Assembly (NCBI GenBank): GCA_031277355.1 | Contig: JAITMN010000219.1 | Span: forward strand, 1 to 14,753 | Length of the DNA: 14,753 nucleotides | Direction of reading: 5' to 3' | DNA from: Nevskiaceae bacterium | Lineage (GTDB): Bacteria > Pseudomonadota > Gammaproteobacteria > Steroidobacterales > Steroidobacteraceae | Shown: piece after piece, positions 13,885-14,753 of the stretch | How positions within the stretch are numbered: position 1 is the stretch's first letter | How the letters are laid out: every line of letters begins with the position of its first letter | Made by a program: the position numbers and the translations under genes | Notes under the pieces: generated by a model | Seen by the model: the letters and a program-made list of their open reading frames with translations, nothing else | Told to the model about the DNA's origin: nothing | Databases searched by the model: none

Positions 13885-14753
13885 ATGCGCCTATCCCGCT
13901 ACCCGCTGGTCACCAGCAAGGAAACCCCCGCCGAAGCCGAAGTCGTCAGCCATCAGTTGATGCTGCGCTCCGGCATGATCCGCCGCCTCGCCGCCGGCAT
14001 CTACAGCTTCCTGCCGCTGGGCCTGCGCAGCGTGCGCAAGGCCGAGCGCATCATCCGCGAGGAAATGGACCGCGCCGGCGCGCTGGAACTGCTGATGCCG
14101 GCCGTGCAACCGGCCGAGTTGTGGCAGGAATCCGGCCGCTGGGAGCAGTACGGCCCGGAACTGCTGCGCCTGAAGGATCGTCACGACCGCGACTTCGTGA
14201 TCGGCCCCACGCACGAGGAAGTGATCACCGACATCGCGCGCCGCGAGTTGAAAAGCTATCGCCAGTTGCCGGTGAATTTCTATCAGATTCAGATGAAATT
14301 CCGCGACGAAATCCGCCCGCGCTTCGGCGTGATGCGCGGACGTGAATTTTTGATGAAGGACGCCTACTCCTTCCATGCCGACGAAATCTCGCTGGCCGAA
14401 GGCTATCTGGCGATGAAGCGCGCCTACACGCAGATGTTCACGCGAATGGGCCTGAACTTTCGCGCCGTCGGCGCAGACAGTGGTGCGATCGGCGGCAATG
14501 CCTCCGAAGAATTCCAGGTGCTGGCCGATTCGGGCGAAGATGCGATTGCGATTTCCGATGCCGACGATTACGCCGCGAATCTGGAACTGGCCCCCGCGCT
14601 GCCGCCGACCACGCCGCGCCCCGCCGCAACGCAGACGATGACGCGCACGCCGACGCCGGGCGCGAAGACCATCGCCGAAGTGTCGGCAATGCTCGGCGTC
14701 ACCGCTGATCGCTGCGTGAAGACGCTGGTGGTGGAAGGCAGCGATGGCGGCGT
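13885..14753 (+). CDS. proS: Prolyl-tRNA synthetase, bacterial type, partial (C-terminus cut off)
   Basis: Class II aminoacyl-tRNA synthetase charging proline onto its tRNA. The 289 visible residues run without a stop to the window end. They start MRLSRYPLVTSKETPAEAE, followed by LMLRSGMIRRLAAGIYSFLP and LGLRSVRKAERIIREEMDR (class II motif 1 region). GPTHEEVIT and FRDEIRPRFGVMRGREFLMKD (motif 2) follow at about 108-158, then AVGADSGAIGGNASEEF, leading into the inserted editing domain of the bacterial (E. coli-like) form. That domain begins at about residue 225, and the window ends inside it. The ATG at 13885 matches the family N-terminus. It is transcribed divergently from pssA. The GC content is high (about 70% in a sampled line), like the other housekeeping genes here. 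Confidence 0.97.
   Translation, partial: MRLSRYPLVTSKETPAEAEVVSHQLMLRSGMIRRLAAGIYSFLPLGLRSVRKAERIIREEMDRAGALELLMPAVQPAELWQESGRWEQYGPELLRLKDRHDRDFVIGPTHEEVITDIARRELKSYRQLPVNFYQIQMKFRDEIRPRFGVMRGREFLMKDAYSFHADEISLAEGYLAMKRAYTQMFTRMGLNFRAVGADSGAIGGNASEEFQVLADSGEDAIAISDADDYAANLELAPALPPTTPRPAATQTMTRTPTPGAKTIAEVSAMLGVTADRCVKTLVVEGSDGG

Noticed and set aside
1..14753. CRISPR arrays, insertion sequences, tRNA or rRNA genes
   Set aside because: No regularly spaced repeats, transposase motifs, terminal inverted repeats or RNA-gene features were seen by reading; the window is almost fully occupied by protein genes.

Overview
The window reads as part of a bacterial chromosome carrying most of an aryl polyene (APE) pigment-lipid gene cluster, next to a block of housekeeping genes. 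The organism is most likely a high-GC gammaproteobacterium. The set rimI, iron-sulfur uracil-DNA glycosylase, pssA and proS, together with a xanthomonadin-like APE cluster, points towards Xanthomonadales or relatives. That placement is inference; no rRNA or other diagnostic marker is present.

Layout. From 1 to about 11623 all genes lie on the minus strand and are read right to left: a ketosynthase-like chain-length-factor subunit (10874-11623), a lysophospholipid-type acyltransferase (10102-10881), two acyl carrier proteins (9858-10115 and 9589-9840), a small membrane protein (9053-9592), an acyl-ACP ligase fused to a dehydratase (7399-9060), a glycosyltransferase fused to an acyltransferase (5726-7402), a thioesterase (5329-5748), a LolA-like carrier (4727-5332), an MMPL/RND-type exporter (2421-4730), a flavin-dependent halogenase-like enzyme (1195-2424), a DUF3261-type lipoprotein (662-1207), and the start of a beta-ketoacyl-ACP synthase (1-665) that runs off the left edge. 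Nearly every junction overlaps by a few bases, often as ATGA, GTGA or TTGA, so this looks like one translationally coupled operon. Continuing minus-strand genes upstream are rimI (11716-12183), family 4 uracil-DNA glycosylase (12180-12980) and pssA (12984-13820). proS starts divergently at 13885 on the plus strand and runs off the right edge.

How it works together (inference from known APE systems). The ligase loads an aryl acid onto an ACP. The ketosynthase/chain-length-factor pair extends it with malonyl units. Reduction and dehydration give the conjugated polyene; the reductase and the partner dehydratase are not in the window. The acyltransferases, glycosyltransferase and thioesterase finish and transfer the product. 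The LolA-like protein, exporter and lipoprotein carry it towards the outer membrane. The halogenase-like gene suggests a halogenated, xanthomonadin-like product. No ammonia-lyase gene is present in the visible part, so the aryl starter must come from elsewhere.

There is no stretch longer than 300 bases without a gene. The only intergenic gaps of any size are 11624-11715 (rimI to the APE operon) and 13821-13884 (pssA to proS). Hand counts on single 60-base lines give about 52-60% GC in APE genes against about 63-73% in the housekeeping block.
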